A DNA stretch of 64,000 nucleotides from NCBI RefSeq assembly GCF_025950085.1, contig NZ_JAPDDS010000006.1, positions 186,001 through 250,000 on the forward strand, in the 5' to 3' direction. A program made the translations under genes and the position numbers. This document shows, piece after piece, positions 8,351-18,705 of the stretch. Source of the DNA: Luteolibacter flavescens (GTDB lineage Bacteria; Verrucomicrobiota; Verrucomicrobiia; Verrucomicrobiales; Akkermansiaceae). The notes beneath the pieces are model-generated. The model saw only the letters and a program-made list of their open reading frames with translations, searched no databases and had not been told where the DNA came from. Positions within the stretch are counted from its first letter, which is position 1. The number at the start of each line of letters is the position of its first letter.

Positions 8351-10315
8351 TCAGGGCTTCTGGATGTAGTTCCAGATCGCCTCGAATTGCTTGTTGGCGT
8401 CGCCATCCAGCTCCGGACGCTGGGACTTTCCTTCGTCACTGTAGCGCGGCATTTTCGAGCCCGGGGTGACCGAGGTCGGATTGTCCATCCAGCGGATGTA
8501 CCACTCCTTGCGCAGGCGCTCGTGGCTCAGGGCGAAATTCACACCCTCCACCTCGAAGGCGGCGCTCGGCTTCACCGGGCCCACGCCGTGGCAGGTGGTG
8601 CAGCCGAAGCCTTCGCTGCTGGCGATCTTCTTGCCGATTTCGGCGAGCGCGGCGTCGATCTGGACGGGCTCCGCCTTGCCGGGCACCACGCCGTGGAGGC
8701 GGGCGAGACCATCGGCCAGGCCGGTGGCGTACGAGGTGTAGCCGGGCATCCGCATGTCCAGCCACGGGCGCGGGCGGCCGCCGGTCGGCTTGCCGGTCAG
8801 CATTCCCTCGATGTAGGACGAGTGAAGCATCTCGCCGATGTAGGTGAGGTGCGGGCGGGATTGGTCGAGCTTCTCATTCTCACCGGCCACGTGGGCGACG
8901 AGTGACTTCGTCTCGACGTGGCGGGTATCCAGCAGCGAGGCGTGGCCGTCCATGCCGTGGCAGCTCGTGCAATGCAGTGCCTTCACCTTCGACGCGGCAT
9001 ACTCGGATGGCACGTGGCGGGTCAGCGGCGCCATGCCCTTCTTCGAGAAGGCGACCAGCGCGGCGCGGTCGGCATCGTCCAGCGCCAGGCGCGGGGCCTT
9101 CGGTCCCGGGGTGGCGGAGACGCAGCCTGCGGCGGCCCAGTCCTTCTTGAAGATGGCGTCCGTGGTCGGCAGGGTCACATTCATGGCTCCGGTGCCGGCA
9201 TGGCAGGAGCCGCAATTCAGGGCGGTGGCGATCTCCATGCCCTTGGCAGGGTCGCCCTTCGGGAAGGTGGATGGCTTGCGCTCCGTCTTGGAGGACTCAT
9301 CCAGCAGGAAGGCCGCGATCTGGTCCGCCTCGGCATCGCTCAGCGCGAAGTCAGGCATGCCGATGTGGGCGTACCAGGCATCGGGCTTCTTCAGGAAGCC
9401 GGACAGCGCTCCGGGCTGGAACTTGAAAGCGACATTGGAAAGGGGCACCCGGTTCGGATCTCCCTCGCTGCCCGCCGGGGTGTGGCAGGCCACGCAGCCG
9501 AGACGGTGGAAGTGCTCGCCGCCCTTCTGGGCGAGGGCCTTGTCCGGGGCAGGGGGCGCTTCGCCCACCTTCTGGGTCATCAGCCAGGCGGCGAGGTCCG
9601 CGGCCTGCTGCTTCCCTGCGGGGGTCGATTCGTCGATCAGATCCGGCATCCGGGTGTCGTGGCGGAAGGCGGATGGATTCGCCAGCCACTCCGCGATCCA
9701 CTGCTCATTCAGGCGGGACCCGGACGCGAGAAGCATGGGGCCGAATTCCGTGAGCTCGGTCATGCCTGCCGCGCCCATGTGGCACTTCGAGCAGTGATTC
9801 TCCGCGAAGAGGAGCCGGCCCTTGCGGGCCAGGTCTTCTTCCATGGCCTCGGTCTTGAAGACCGTCGGCGGGACGCTCTGCTTCGGGAATGCGCGCTCCT
9901 CCCAGAAAAGGCGGAAGCGGCCGGATCCGTCGGCTTTCGAGCGGTAAACGATGGTGATGTCATGCTCCCCCTTGTTGAAGCGGGTGCTCTTCGAGGCGGT
10001 CGCGCCCAGCGTGCCGTCCTCGGTGTGCACTTCTTCGCCGTCGATGGTGAGCGTCGCCTTGCCCTCGCCCTCGAAGGAGAACGAAAGGCGCTGGCGCTCG
10101 GCCAGCACGAGCTTGCCCGTCCACGTCACGCTGAATTCACCTCCGGGGAGGAAGGGCGTCGGGGACTCGCCCGCCTTGACGTACAAGGCCGGCAAACGAT
10201 CGGCACGGGTGTCCTTCGCCCCGCCTGACTCGAAGGTCGCGGCGAGCTCGGCACGGGCGGACCCGGCCGTCAGGGCGGCGGACAGGACGGAAACGAAGAA
10301 GGGAACCTGTTTCAT
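8351..10315 (-). CDS. Exported multihaem cytochrome c protein with PA14-like domain
   Basis: A 654-residue protein from ATG 10313-10315 with a signal peptide (MKQVPFFVSVLSAALTAGSARA). Residues about 25-150 resemble a PA14-type beta-sandwich (LSFSFEGEGKATLTIDGEEV). Five CxxCH haem sites follow: CSKCH, CVACH, CGSCH, CTSCH and CTTCH. Such proteins are periplasmic electron carriers, common as partners of propeller dehydrogenases in the PVC group. It lies 80 bp downstream of the propeller gene (10396-12696) on the same strand, so the two probably act together in oxidation of an unknown substrate. Stop at 8351. Confidence 0.85.
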   Translation of the reverse strand: MKQVPFFVSVLSAALTAGSARAELAATFESGGAKDTRADRLPALYVKAGESPTPFLPGGEFSVTWTGKLVLAERQRLSFSFEGEGKATLTIDGEEVHTEDGTLGATASKSTRFNKGEHDITIVYRSKADGSGRFRLFWEERAFPKQSVPPTVFKTEAMEEDLARKGRLLFAENHCSKCHMGAAGMTELTEFGPMLLASGSRLNEQWIAEWLANPSAFRHDTRMPDLIDESTPAGKQQAADLAAWLMTQKVGEAPPAPDKALAQKGGEHFHRLGCVACHTPAGSEGDPNRVPLSNVAFKFQPGALSGFLKKPDAWYAHIGMPDFALSDAEADQIAAFLLDESSKTERKPSTFPKGDPAKGMEIATALNCGSCHAGTGAMNVTLPTTDAIFKKDWAAAGCVSATPGPKAPRLALDDADRAALVAFSKKGMAPLTRHVPSEYAASKVKALHCTSCHGMDGHASLLDTRHVETKSLVAHVAGENEKLDQSRPHLTYIGEMLHSSYIEGMLTGKPTGGRPRPWLDMRMPGYTSYATGLADGLARLHGVVPGKAEPVQIDAALAEIGKKIASSEGFGCTTCHGVGPVKPSAAFEVEGVNFALSHERLRKEWYIRWMDNPTSVTPGSKMPRYSDEGKSQRPELDGDANKQFEAIWNYIQKP

Positions 10316-10395
10316 CACAAAAAACAAATGGTGGGTGAGGCGGGCCGGACAATGGCCCGGCCCGTCTCAAATCTCCAACTATCAATCGGAGGGCT

Positions 10396-12696
10396 TTACT
10401 TGCCCATCGCGCGGACGGTGCAGTGGATGTCGCCCTGGAGGACTTCGCCATCGGCGTCCTCGAGGTCCCATGCCACCTTCAGCGACATCGAGGGCTTGTG
10501 GCCTTCGAGGTCGATTTCAACGGTCTTGCCATCCTTCAGCAGGCGAGCGGCGGTGACCTTCACGGTGTCACGCTTGTGGTGCTCCTTGGACTCCTTCTGG
10601 AGGGCCACTTCGCGGGCCGGCTTGTCGACATTGTCCACCGAGAACTCGCCGGAGCCGTATTGCGGGCCGCGGACGTAGTCCCAGCGCTGGGCCGAGTAGC
10701 TTTCCGGGTCGGTGGCGAGTTCTTCGTCCAGCTCGGTTTCGAAGTGGATGCGCACGCCCTTTTCGGTGATCTCGAGCTTGTCCGGGATGGTGACGGTCGC
10801 GCCGGTGTAGCGGACGCGCTGCACGGCGCACTCGGCGGCGGCATTCGTCTGCCAGCCGCGGAAGCCGGCCACGTAGAGCGAGCCGTCCTTGTGGAAGCGG
10901 GCGCGCATGGCGGAGGAGCCGAGCTTGGCCGGGATCTTCACCACGCCGCCTTGCAGCGTGTCACCCACGTCGGAGAAGAGCACGCGGTAGAGCGTGGACT
11001 GGCCGTAGGAAAGGTGGATCATCTCGCCTTCCTTCAGGCCGAATTTCACGCCCTTCGGCACCCAGACCTGGGAGCCGCCGGAGTTGTCCACGTCCATAGG
11101 CAGGTAGCAGAGCGGCTCGGTGTACTTGGCATCCTTCAGGCCCTGGCGGCTCGGCTCGGTGCCGAAGAAGAGCGGACGCTGGTCCTTCTTCATGTAGTTG
11201 ATCTTGCAGCAGGGCTGCCAGGATCCCTCGTTCTCACCGGTGGTGATCTCGCCATTCGGGCCGACACCCACGCCGCCCGGGGCGCGCAGGCCGGTCGCGA
11301 CCACCTCGAAGCTCGAGGCGTCCTTCGACAGGCGCATCACGGTGCCGTGGTGCGGGAAGATGGTGTCGAAGCCACGGCCGCCGGGGCGGACCGGTGCGGC
11401 CTTCGAGAAGTAGAAGTCGCCGTTCGAGTCGGTCTGGAGGTCGAAGGCGAACTCGTGGAAGTTCGGCGAAACGGCCACGCCATTGAAGAAGCACTCGAAG
11501 CGGTCGGCCTCGCCGTCCTTGTTCAGGTCGGACAGCTTCGTGATCTGGTCACGGCCGTGGACGAAGATGGCACCGTCGACGACCTTCACGCCGAGCGGCT
11601 CGAAGAGACCGGCGGCGTAGCGCTTCCACGCCAGCTTGCTCCAGTCGCCCTTCAGGCCCTTCACGACCCACACGTCGCCATTCCAGGTGGAGAGCGCGGC
11701 GCTGTCCTCGTCGATGAAGTCGAAGCCGCCGAAGCGGATGTTGGCCTTCCACGGATTGTCTTCCGGGAGGGTGAGGGTGTCGGTGACCCACGGCGACTTC
11801 TTGTCGGTGGAGACCTGGCCCTTGGTGGTGATGACGTCCTTCCAGAGGCCTTCGCCGCCCTTGGTGGCGCCGGTCACGTTGAAGGGGGCGACGGACTTGG
11901 CTGCACCGCCGCGTGCGTAGGAGATGGTGAAGGTGGTCGCCTTGTCGGAAGGAGCGAGCGTCGCGACGAGGCGGGAGGCCTTGTCGGCGGCGGGGGCGAG
12001 CACGGCACCGGTGCCGCCGGTGGCGACGGACAGGCCGGAAGCGGACTTCGCGCCGCCCTTTTCGGCGGTGAAGGCACCGCTGTCATCCGCGGCGATCAGC
12101 GAGAGCGGCTTGTCGTGCGCGGCCACTTCGAAGTGACGGACGAAGCCATCCGGGCCGGACTGGAGGTGCTCCAGCACGTGGGTGCCATTCACCGTGTATT
12201 CGAAGACGATACGGCTGCCGTGGCGGTAGAAGCCCTTGTACTGGGCGTGCGGGATGTTTCCGCAGGCGGCGGTCACCTGGCTGGCGTCGCGCTTCGCGGT
12301 GTAGAGCGTGAAGGACATGCTCGTGCGCTTGTCCTCGAAGCTGCCGGTTTCATTCGCCCAGCCCGGTCCGGGCACGGTGTTGAAAAGGAAGTCCTTCTCG
12401 TTCGCGGTCTTCACGAGCTGGCCGTGGGCACCGGTCCATGGCGTGCCGCCCCAGTGGACGCCGCCCTTGTAAACGGTGACGACGCGCAGGGTCTCGGTGT
12501 CGAAGAGGGCGCGATTTCCATCGCCCAGATCCACGAGAACGCCCTTCACGGCAGCGACTTGCTCCTGGCCGTCGAAGGTTCCGGCGAAGGAATTGGCCCA
12601 TGCCGGGCCGAGTTGCATTTCCTCATACCAGTTGGCGGCCTGTGAAGGCATGGCAGCGGCGGCGAGGACTATTGGTGCGAGGTGATACGGGCGCAT
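10396..12696 (-). CDS. Exported DUF6797-type beta-propeller protein
   Basis: A 766-residue protein starting at ATG 12694-12696 with a signal peptide (MRPYHLAPIVLAAAAMPSQA). The N-terminal part contains GVHWGGTPWTGAHGQL, typical of DUF6797. Residues about 300-620 form a six-bladed propeller with sugar-dehydrogenase-like motifs (GGRGFDTIFPHHGTVMRL, GLRAPGGVGVGPNGE). A beta-rich C-terminal domain follows. Related PVC proteins are thought to be periplasmic oxidoreductases or carbohydrate-binding factors. It is followed by a five-haem cytochrome that could accept its electrons. The substrate cannot be told from the sequence. Confidence 0.82.
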   Translation of the reverse strand: MRPYHLAPIVLAAAAMPSQAANWYEEMQLGPAWANSFAGTFDGQEQVAAVKGVLVDLGDGNRALFDTETLRVVTVYKGGVHWGGTPWTGAHGQLVKTANEKDFLFNTVPGPGWANETGSFEDKRTSMSFTLYTAKRDASQVTAACGNIPHAQYKGFYRHGSRIVFEYTVNGTHVLEHLQSGPDGFVRHFEVAAHDKPLSLIAADDSGAFTAEKGGAKSASGLSVATGGTGAVLAPAADKASRLVATLAPSDKATTFTISYARGGAAKSVAPFNVTGATKGGEGLWKDVITTKGQVSTDKKSPWVTDTLTLPEDNPWKANIRFGGFDFIDEDSAALSTWNGDVWVVKGLKGDWSKLAWKRYAAGLFEPLGVKVVDGAIFVHGRDQITKLSDLNKDGEADRFECFFNGVAVSPNFHEFAFDLQTDSNGDFYFSKAAPVRPGGRGFDTIFPHHGTVMRLSKDASSFEVVATGLRAPGGVGVGPNGEITTGENEGSWQPCCKINYMKKDQRPLFFGTEPSRQGLKDAKYTEPLCYLPMDVDNSGGSQVWVPKGVKFGLKEGEMIHLSYGQSTLYRVLFSDVGDTLQGGVVKIPAKLGSSAMRARFHKDGSLYVAGFRGWQTNAAAECAVQRVRYTGATVTIPDKLEITEKGVRIHFETELDEELATDPESYSAQRWDYVRGPQYGSGEFSVDNVDKPAREVALQKESKEHHKRDTVKVTAARLLKDGKTVEIDLEGHKPSMSLKVAWDLEDADGEVLQGDIHCTVRAMGK

Positions 12697-12901
12697 GAGT
12701 GTCAATTTACGTCGAGGGTTGGGGTCGGGTTTATGGGAATGGTACGGAAAGGTGTCAAAGTTCGTGCGGTTAGCCCGGAATATCGGTGCCGGGGGCCCCC
12801 ACTACGGCAATTTCCAATCAAGTTTCACATCAATTCCGTGCCACGGCCGATCGCGGGGAATTCCTCGACCGTCCGACGTTCGGGACTATGCTGCGGGCGC
12901 G

Positions 12902-13459
12902 ATGTGGGAGGCAATCACGCAGTGGTGGGAAGCATTCATGCACTGGGGCGGCTGGGGCACCGTGGGGAGCGGACTGGCATGGATCGTCACTTCTTGCCTC
13001 CTGATCGCCGGTTTGATCGGCTGCATCATTCCCATCCTGCCCGGTCACCTCATCCTCCTGATGGCCGCCATCGCCCACCGCCTGATGCTCGGGCGCGAGG
13101 AATCCGGCATGGAATGGTGGACCTTCGTCATTCTCACGCTGCTGATGGCGATCTCACAGGCCCTTGAATTCGCGGCCGGTGCGGCGGGCACGAAGTGGTT
13201 TGGTGGCACGAAATGGGGAGCCTGGGGCGCGCTGGTCGGCGGCATCGTCGGCATGTTCTTTTTTCCGCTCGGCCTCATCCTCGGCCCGCTCATCGGGGCG
13301 TTCGTCCTGGAAAAATGGGGCGCAAAGCAAGAGCTGAAGCCTGCCGCGGTCTCCGGCGTCGGCTCCGTGGTCGGCACCGTCGCCGGCATGGGCATGAAGC
13401 TCGCCATCGGGATCGTGATGATCCTGTGGTTCTTCATCGACTGCTTCTGGATCGGCTGA
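12902..13459 (+). CDS. DUF456 family membrane protein
   Basis: Start at ATG 12902; an upstream extension of the frame looks non-coding. The 185-residue protein has about four to five hydrophobic segments, including WIVTSCLLIAGLIGCIIPIL and a glycine-rich GALVGGIVGMFFFPLGLILG segment. This pattern is characteristic of DUF456, an inner-membrane family of unknown function. It converges with the following giant gene, whose stop lies four bases away. Confidence 0.8.
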   Translation: MWEAITQWWEAFMHWGGWGTVGSGLAWIVTSCLLIAGLIGCIIPILPGHLILLMAAIAHRLMLGREESGMEWWTFVILTLLMAISQALEFAAGAAGTKWFGGTKWGAWGALVGGIVGMFFFPLGLILGPLIGAFVLEKWGAKQELKPAAVSGVGSVVGTVAGMGMKLAIGIVMILWFFIDCFWIG

Positions 13460-13463
13460 GGCG

Positions 13464-16400
13464 CTACTCCGGGGTCACTTTCAGCCGGAGAAAGAGGCCG
13501 GGGCTTTCTCCGGGGAGCAGGGGATCGCGGACGATGATCGTTTCCGTGCCGTCTTCGTGGGGCTGGATGATCCAGTCCTCGGGCGGGACGGACTGCCAAG
13601 GCGGGGCCAGCGTGGTGCTGGACTCGACCTGATACGATACGCCGGGAAGGCCAGCGGGGCGCTTGAAGCTGAGCGCGAATCTCCCGTCGTGGGACCGGGG
13701 TCGGGGGAGCATCGCGGGCGTGGCCGCTGCGGGATCGAGCCCGAGCGCGTAGGCGAGGCCATTCGCGATGCCGCCGGGGAAGGGGACGGACTCGAAGCCG
13801 CTGACGAGCGGATCTGCCCGCTCCAGCGCACGGAAGCTGGCGAAGCGCCAGGCATCGAAGGGAGGATCGGAAATCATCACCGTGGCGGTCGTGCTCTCGC
13901 CCGCGACGTAGCCGGGGTCATCCAGGAGCGAGAGCGTGACGCTTTCCTCGCCCTCGGCGACCGGGTCGGCCACCGCGGTGACGGGCAGATCCAAATGGGC
14001 GGCTCCCGCGGGGATCGTAACCACGTCAGGCAAAGCAGCGAAATCCATGCCCGCTTGCGCGGTGCCGCTCATCCCCAGTCGGACCGCGAGGTCTTCCGTG
14101 AGTTTTCCCGCTCTGGAAATGCGGATCGTCGCCGGATCGTCCGCGCCTTCCGCCGTGGCGGGCGCCAGCGCGGCGAGGGAGACGGCGGTGCCGGCGGTCG
14201 AGGGGCCCAGCGGCTCGATGTCGATGAAGCAGATCTTGTTGCCCGCGGCACCCGGCGCGCTGCGGACCGTCAGGCGTCCATCGGCGAGCGCCACATCCTG
14301 CGTGCCCTCCACCCAGCGGTGGGCGGAGGTGGCGACGCCATTCACCACCAGCACCTCCTCCGCCTTGGTGAAGAAATTCCCGGACGTGCCGATTGCATCG
14401 CCCGAGACGATGTGGACTCGATAGCCGCCATTCGGCAGTTCGATTTCCCAGACGGCGTCCGGATTGCCGCTGTTCTGCAGGTGATTCAGCGTGTCGTAGC
14501 GCTGGTCTGGCGATGCGGAGGAATTCCGGTCGCGCGTCGCCGTGGTGGGCGCATTCCATCCGTAGGACCAGCCGTTCCCCCGGTCGCCAAAGACCTCGCC
14601 GCTGTCCACCAGATAGCCTTCCGGGATGGGGGCGCTCGCGGGCTGGAAATTCACCCGCACCGTCGGCAGCGGGGTGTGCGCCCTCGCCCGCACCGTGACG
14701 AGCCCGGTGACGGTGGTGAGTCCGGATGCGAAGCGGATGCGCGCGTGGAAGGAATGATCTCCCGCAGCCAGATCGCCCGAGGTGCCGGTGAATGGAGGGC
14801 TATTTGCTCCGTCGAGCACTTGCATGCCATGCAAGTATTCCACCGACGCCACCGGACCGAGGAAGTCCGTGACATGCACCGCCAGCGTGACCGGCGCGCC
14901 CACCGCGTAGAGTGCTCCATTCACCGGTTCGGTCAGGCGGACGAGCGGGCCGAAGTCGTGCGTGGAGTCTTCGTCGCCGAGCTGCAGCAGATAGGCGGCC
15001 AGTTCATCGCGCTGTGCCGGCGAGAGCTGTTGCGCCGCGCCGTGGACTTCGCCATTCATGAAGACGTCCGCGAGCGTTGCCGCCGATCCATCGTGGAGAT
15101 AGGGCGGGGTTTCCCACAGTCCTTTCAGCGTCGGCGTGTCACGGCTCCCTGCTGCTCCGACCGCGTGGAGCAGTCCCCCGGCGCTATCCGTGAAGGAGGA
15201 TCCGCCATGGCAGGCGTAGCAGCCGAGTTGGTCGAAGTGCTTCTTCCCCGTGACTGCCTCAGCCGTCAGCGATCCATCATGCGAGCGGTGCGGACTCGGG
15301 TGGATCGTCGTGAGCGACGACACATAGGCGGCGAGCGCGTCGAGATCCGCGCTCAGGCCTGCCTTCGGATCGCCGAGCGGCTGCGAGACCGTGCCGGTGG
15401 AAAACTGCTCATCGGTCAAGAAGCCCGAGCCGCCGAAGGCATCGCGGATATCGTGCTCGAAGTCCTGGATCTCGTCGAAATTCGCAGTCCAGTGGACCCG
15501 CCCGTGACCCAGTCCGGCGCGACCGTGCAGCGTGGTCGTATTCCGCAGGCCCTCGCCGCGGTCGGTGAAGTCCCACGTCCGCGCGTCGTGTCCGCCGTCC
15601 AGATGGCAGCTCGCACAACTGATGTATCCGTCGTGATTCATCCGGCGGTCCGTGGCGTCGTAGAAGATCCGCTTTCCCAGCAGGACATCGGGAGCCTGCG
15701 GCTCGTTCGCCACGGTCGGGACGATCGCCAGGCGCGGCGCGGCATTCGCGGAGGATGACGTGAGCGCCGAGACATCGTGGACGGCGATGGTGCGATCCAT
15801 GAAGTTCTGCACGTAGAGCTTCCCGCCTGCGGGATCGATCGCGAGTCCCTGCGGCGCGCGCCCCACAGTCTCGATGGCGGACACCAGATCGCCGGAGTAG
15901 GCATCGATCACATCGACGGAGTTCGACCCCTGAAGCGCGATGAAGGCGAAGTCGCCGCGCGGGCTGAAGGCGGTGGCCTGTGCCATGTCGCGGTCATTGA
16001 AATCGATCCGCCCGTTGGGGATCTCGGCATTCGTCGCGAGATCGATCCGCGAGACGATCGTGCGGACGGTGCTTTCAAAGGTGAGCGGCTGGCCGTCGCG
16101 TGCGAGGCCTCGGGCGATATTGTCCTTCTTCGACGGCAACCACAGTGAGTGGCCGTCGGGCGAGATGGCGGCGGCGCTCAGGTAGTTCGGGATGCCGCGG
16201 CCGCTCGCCTCGGTATCCGGCCCGGCGTCCGGCGCGAGCGGGATGGTCCTCACGACCGCAATGGTCGCCGGGTCGATCTCATGGACCTCGCCGCCTGCAT
16301 CGGAGGAAAGGAAGCGGGTCACGAAGATCCGCGCGGGATCGCCCCCGATCGCGATGCCCCGCAACGGCCCGCCGGGCATGATCGTGGCCAGGACCTCGCC

Positions 16401-18620
16401 GGTCGCGGGGTGGAGCTTCAGCAATTCTCCGGTTCCCTCCGTCGTCACCCACGCGGCACTGCCATCCGGGCTGAAGGCGATGCCGTAGGGTCGGCTCGCG
16501 CGTGGCAGCGCGATCTCCCTCCGCGCCGTGCCATCGGTGGCCAGCACGGAAATCGTCGCGTCTTCCTGATTCACCACCCACAGGTCCCCATCCGGTGCTC
16601 TGGCGAGGGTCCGAGGGTGTCGCCCCACCGGTGTCTCGTGGAGCTTCGCGAAGGTGGATGCATCGATGGCCGTGACCGTGTCGGCATCCGGATTCACGCA
16701 CCACACCTGCCCCGTGTCCGGCAGGTGGAGGATGGTCGAGGAGGCCACGGGCGCGGTCGGCATCAGCGGGCGATGGACGGTCTGCACCAGCGATCTCCCC
16801 CGGGTCATCGTGCCATTCGTCGCCTGCACCGTCACCGCGTAGTGGCCCGGTGCATCATACGTGTGGGTCGCCGCGGGATCGCTGGAGTAGGCCGTGGCGG
16901 GCGTGCCATCGCCGAAGTCCCAGGAATACTCCATCGTGCCCTGTCCCTCCGCGGTGGCGGTGAAGTTCACCGCTTCACCGGTCGTCGCCGGTCCGCTGGC
17001 GGATGCCGTCACGAGGATCGCGGCGAGCGAGGTGCCGGTGGAAAAAAGGCTGGTGTGTTCCGTGGCCAGGCCATTCCCCGCCCAATCCTTCACCCCGCCC
17101 GCGGGCAGATGGATCTGGTAGGCGGTATCGGGCTCGAGCGGCTCATCCGGCCAGAAATTCACGATGCCCGTCTGGTGGCTGTAGCGCCCCGTCAGCGGCT
17201 GCCCGCCCACCGGACGGATGACCACGGTGGTGGAGTCCACGGTGCGCAGGTCGATGGCATCGGTGAAGGTCAGGCCGACCCGGCTGGTCACAGCGCGGTT
17301 CAGCGAGTCGGGTGCGGGATTCACCATGTTCACCACCGGGCCGGTGGTGTCCGGCTCGGTCTGGTGGACGATGAGCGCGCTGCCGGAGTGATCGTTCCCC
17401 ATGAAGACCAGATTTCCCAGCGGCATCGCGAAGTCCCAGTCCGGCTGGCCGAAGCCGCTGGGCGCATGCGTCTGGACGGGCGTGAAGGGCGGCGCGCCCA
17501 CGTCGATCTTCCGGTAGCGGTTCGACGCGCCGTAGAGGAAGAAATTGTCCTGCACGACGCCGTAGCCGCCCTTCGAGGCACTGTTGGGGATCTCGCCTTC
17601 GAGGGTGATGTTCGTGGGGTCGGAGATATTCCACACGTCCGGGCTGGAGCGCGTGGTATAGATCCGGTGGCCATTCAGCATGCTGCTGTAGCCCGCGGGC
17701 TCGCTCACGTGATCGAGCAGCACGGGATTCGCCGGATCGCTGATGTCGAAGGTGGCGATGCCCGTTTTCGCGTCCGCGCTCGCGGGCTGGGAACCGGTGA
17801 CGACGAGCAGGTTTCCCACGGCGAAGACGACATTCGTCGCGTGATTGGCAAAGCCGAGCTCGCTGGTCGTGCGGCGGCTCACCAGCACCGGGCTAGCCGG
17901 ATCGCTCAGGTCCACCACGTAGAGGCCCGCGCTCGTGCCCGCGACGTAGGCGTAGCGGCCTCCCTGCCAGAAGACCCACCACGCCCGCGCCGCATAGTCC
18001 CCGCCATTCAGCCCGGGCAGCGGCATGCGGCTCACCCGTGTGGGCGCGGGCACATCCATCTCCGTGAAGTCCCACACCTGCAGCCCGGAGGAGTCGGGCC
18101 TGCGGATATTCTGCGTGACGCACACATAGTCCCGCCCTCCGAAGCGCGTGAAGGAGTAGCCGTGCGGCTCGCCGATCTGGCCCGGGTCATTCGGGCTGCC
18201 CGTGGCATAGTCCGGGTGATCCTGCGTGGTGAAGGTCAGCCGCACCGCCCGCGGGTCCGACACATCGTAGAAGGCGAATCCGCTTTCGTCGAATCCGCCA
18301 CCGCCATCCAGCGAGAAGGGCACCACCAGATAGCCCTTGTGCATCGAGACAAAGCCGTGGCCATGCGGCGCGCCGGTGCTCTTCTCAAAGCGCGCCACGG
18401 TGGACAGCAGCTCCTCCGGCGCAAAGGTGACATTTCCCAAGCCCGGGCCATCCGCCGCGGCGGGGCTCGGGATCAGGAACGAAAGCAGCGACAGGCAGGC
18501 ACAGGCACCCGCCAGCAATTTGCCGGCGGCCCTGCCATTCTCATGGCATCTGGAGATCACGGAGGGAGGCAGGTGGGGGGGGGAGTGAATCCGTGAGTGA
18601 ACGAATCTACCGAACATCAT
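13464..18620 (-). CDS. Giant secreted multidomain di-haem cytochrome protein
   Basis: A 1,718-residue protein; the start at 18620 is uncertain, since a GTG nearer the signal peptide (LLAGACACLSLLSFLIPSPA) is possible. In order: LVIVD-type repeats (about 60-430, YVVDLSDPASPVLV), a Big_5-like domain (about 440-540), a PKD domain (about 545-620, YSWDFGDGT), YVTN-type beta-propeller repeats (about 635-1000), a cytochrome region with CASCH and CYACH, a malectin-like beta domain (about 1340-1470) and a Calx-beta domain (about 1490-1590). The C-terminus ends without a PEP-CTERM tail. It resembles exported surface proteins of Verrucomicrobiota that combine adhesion-type domains with electron transfer. 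Function is inferred only at domain level. Confidence 0.8.
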   Translation of the reverse strand: MMFGRFVHSRIHSPPHLPPSVISRCHENGRAAGKLLAGACACLSLLSFLIPSPAAADGPGLGNVTFAPEELLSTVARFEKSTGAPHGHGFVSMHKGYLVVPFSLDGGGGFDESGFAFYDVSDPRAVRLTFTTQDHPDYATGSPNDPGQIGEPHGYSFTRFGGRDYVCVTQNIRRPDSSGLQVWDFTEMDVPAPTRVSRMPLPGLNGGDYAARAWWVFWQGGRYAYVAGTSAGLYVVDLSDPASPVLVSRRTTSELGFANHATNVVFAVGNLLVVTGSQPASADAKTGIATFDISDPANPVLLDHVSEPAGYSSMLNGHRIYTTRSSPDVWNISDPTNITLEGEIPNSASKGGYGVVQDNFFLYGASNRYRKIDVGAPPFTPVQTHAPSGFGQPDWDFAMPLGNLVFMGNDHSGSALIVHQTEPDTTGPVVNMVNPAPDSLNRAVTSRVGLTFTDAIDLRTVDSTTVVIRPVGGQPLTGRYSHQTGIVNFWPDEPLEPDTAYQIHLPAGGVKDWAGNGLATEHTSLFSTGTSLAAILVTASASGPATTGEAVNFTATAEGQGTMEYSWDFGDGTPATAYSSDPAATHTYDAPGHYAVTVQATNGTMTRGRSLVQTVHRPLMPTAPVASSTILHLPDTGQVWCVNPDADTVTAIDASTFAKLHETPVGRHPRTLARAPDGDLWVVNQEDATISVLATDGTARREIALPRASRPYGIAFSPDGSAAWVTTEGTGELLKLHPATGEVLATIMPGGPLRGIAIGGDPARIFVTRFLSSDAGGEVHEIDPATIAVVRTIPLAPDAGPDTEASGRGIPNYLSAAAISPDGHSLWLPSKKDNIARGLARDGQPLTFESTVRTIVSRIDLATNAEIPNGRIDFNDRDMAQATAFSPRGDFAFIALQGSNSVDVIDAYSGDLVSAIETVGRAPQGLAIDPAGGKLYVQNFMDRTIAVHDVSALTSSSANAAPRLAIVPTVANEPQAPDVLLGKRIFYDATDRRMNHDGYISCASCHLDGGHDARTWDFTDRGEGLRNTTTLHGRAGLGHGRVHWTANFDEIQDFEHDIRDAFGGSGFLTDEQFSTGTVSQPLGDPKAGLSADLDALAAYVSSLTTIHPSPHRSHDGSLTAEAVTGKKHFDQLGCYACHGGSSFTDSAGGLLHAVGAAGSRDTPTLKGLWETPPYLHDGSAATLADVFMNGEVHGAAQQLSPAQRDELAAYLLQLGDEDSTHDFGPLVRLTEPVNGALYAVGAPVTLAVHVTDFLGPVASVEYLHGMQVLDGANSPPFTGTSGDLAAGDHSFHARIRFASGLTTVTGLVTVRARAHTPLPTVRVNFQPASAPIPEGYLVDSGEVFGDRGNGWSYGWNAPTTATRDRNSSASPDQRYDTLNHLQNSGNPDAVWEIELPNGGYRVHIVSGDAIGTSGNFFTKAEEVLVVNGVATSAHRWVEGTQDVALADGRLTVRSAPGAAGNKICFIDIEPLGPSTAGTAVSLAALAPATAEGADDPATIRISRAGKLTEDLAVRLGMSGTAQAGMDFAALPDVVTIPAGAAHLDLPVTAVADPVAEGEESVTLSLLDDPGYVAGESTTATVMISDPPFDAWRFASFRALERADPLVSGFESVPFPGGIANGLAYALGLDPAAATPAMLPRPRSHDGRFALSFKRPAGLPGVSYQVESSTTLAPPWQSVPPEDWIIQPHEDGTETIIVRDPLLPGESPGLFLRLKVTPE

Positions 18621-18705
18621 CCGCGCGGAATCCGCCAGCCGTCATTTCGCCACGGCCGGCTGAAATTGGCTCTTCCCACCCGTGCGGGGTGCCCCTAGGG
18701 TCCCG

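Noticed and set aside
10423-12645. 740-codon open frame antisense to the DUF6797-type gene
   Set aside because: Long antisense frames are common in high-GC DNA. The opposite strand has a signal peptide and recognisable domains; this frame has none.
16149-18596. 815-codon frame antisense to the giant secreted protein
   Set aside because: Arg/His/Gly-rich low-complexity translation without domains, typical of a shadow of a high-GC gene.
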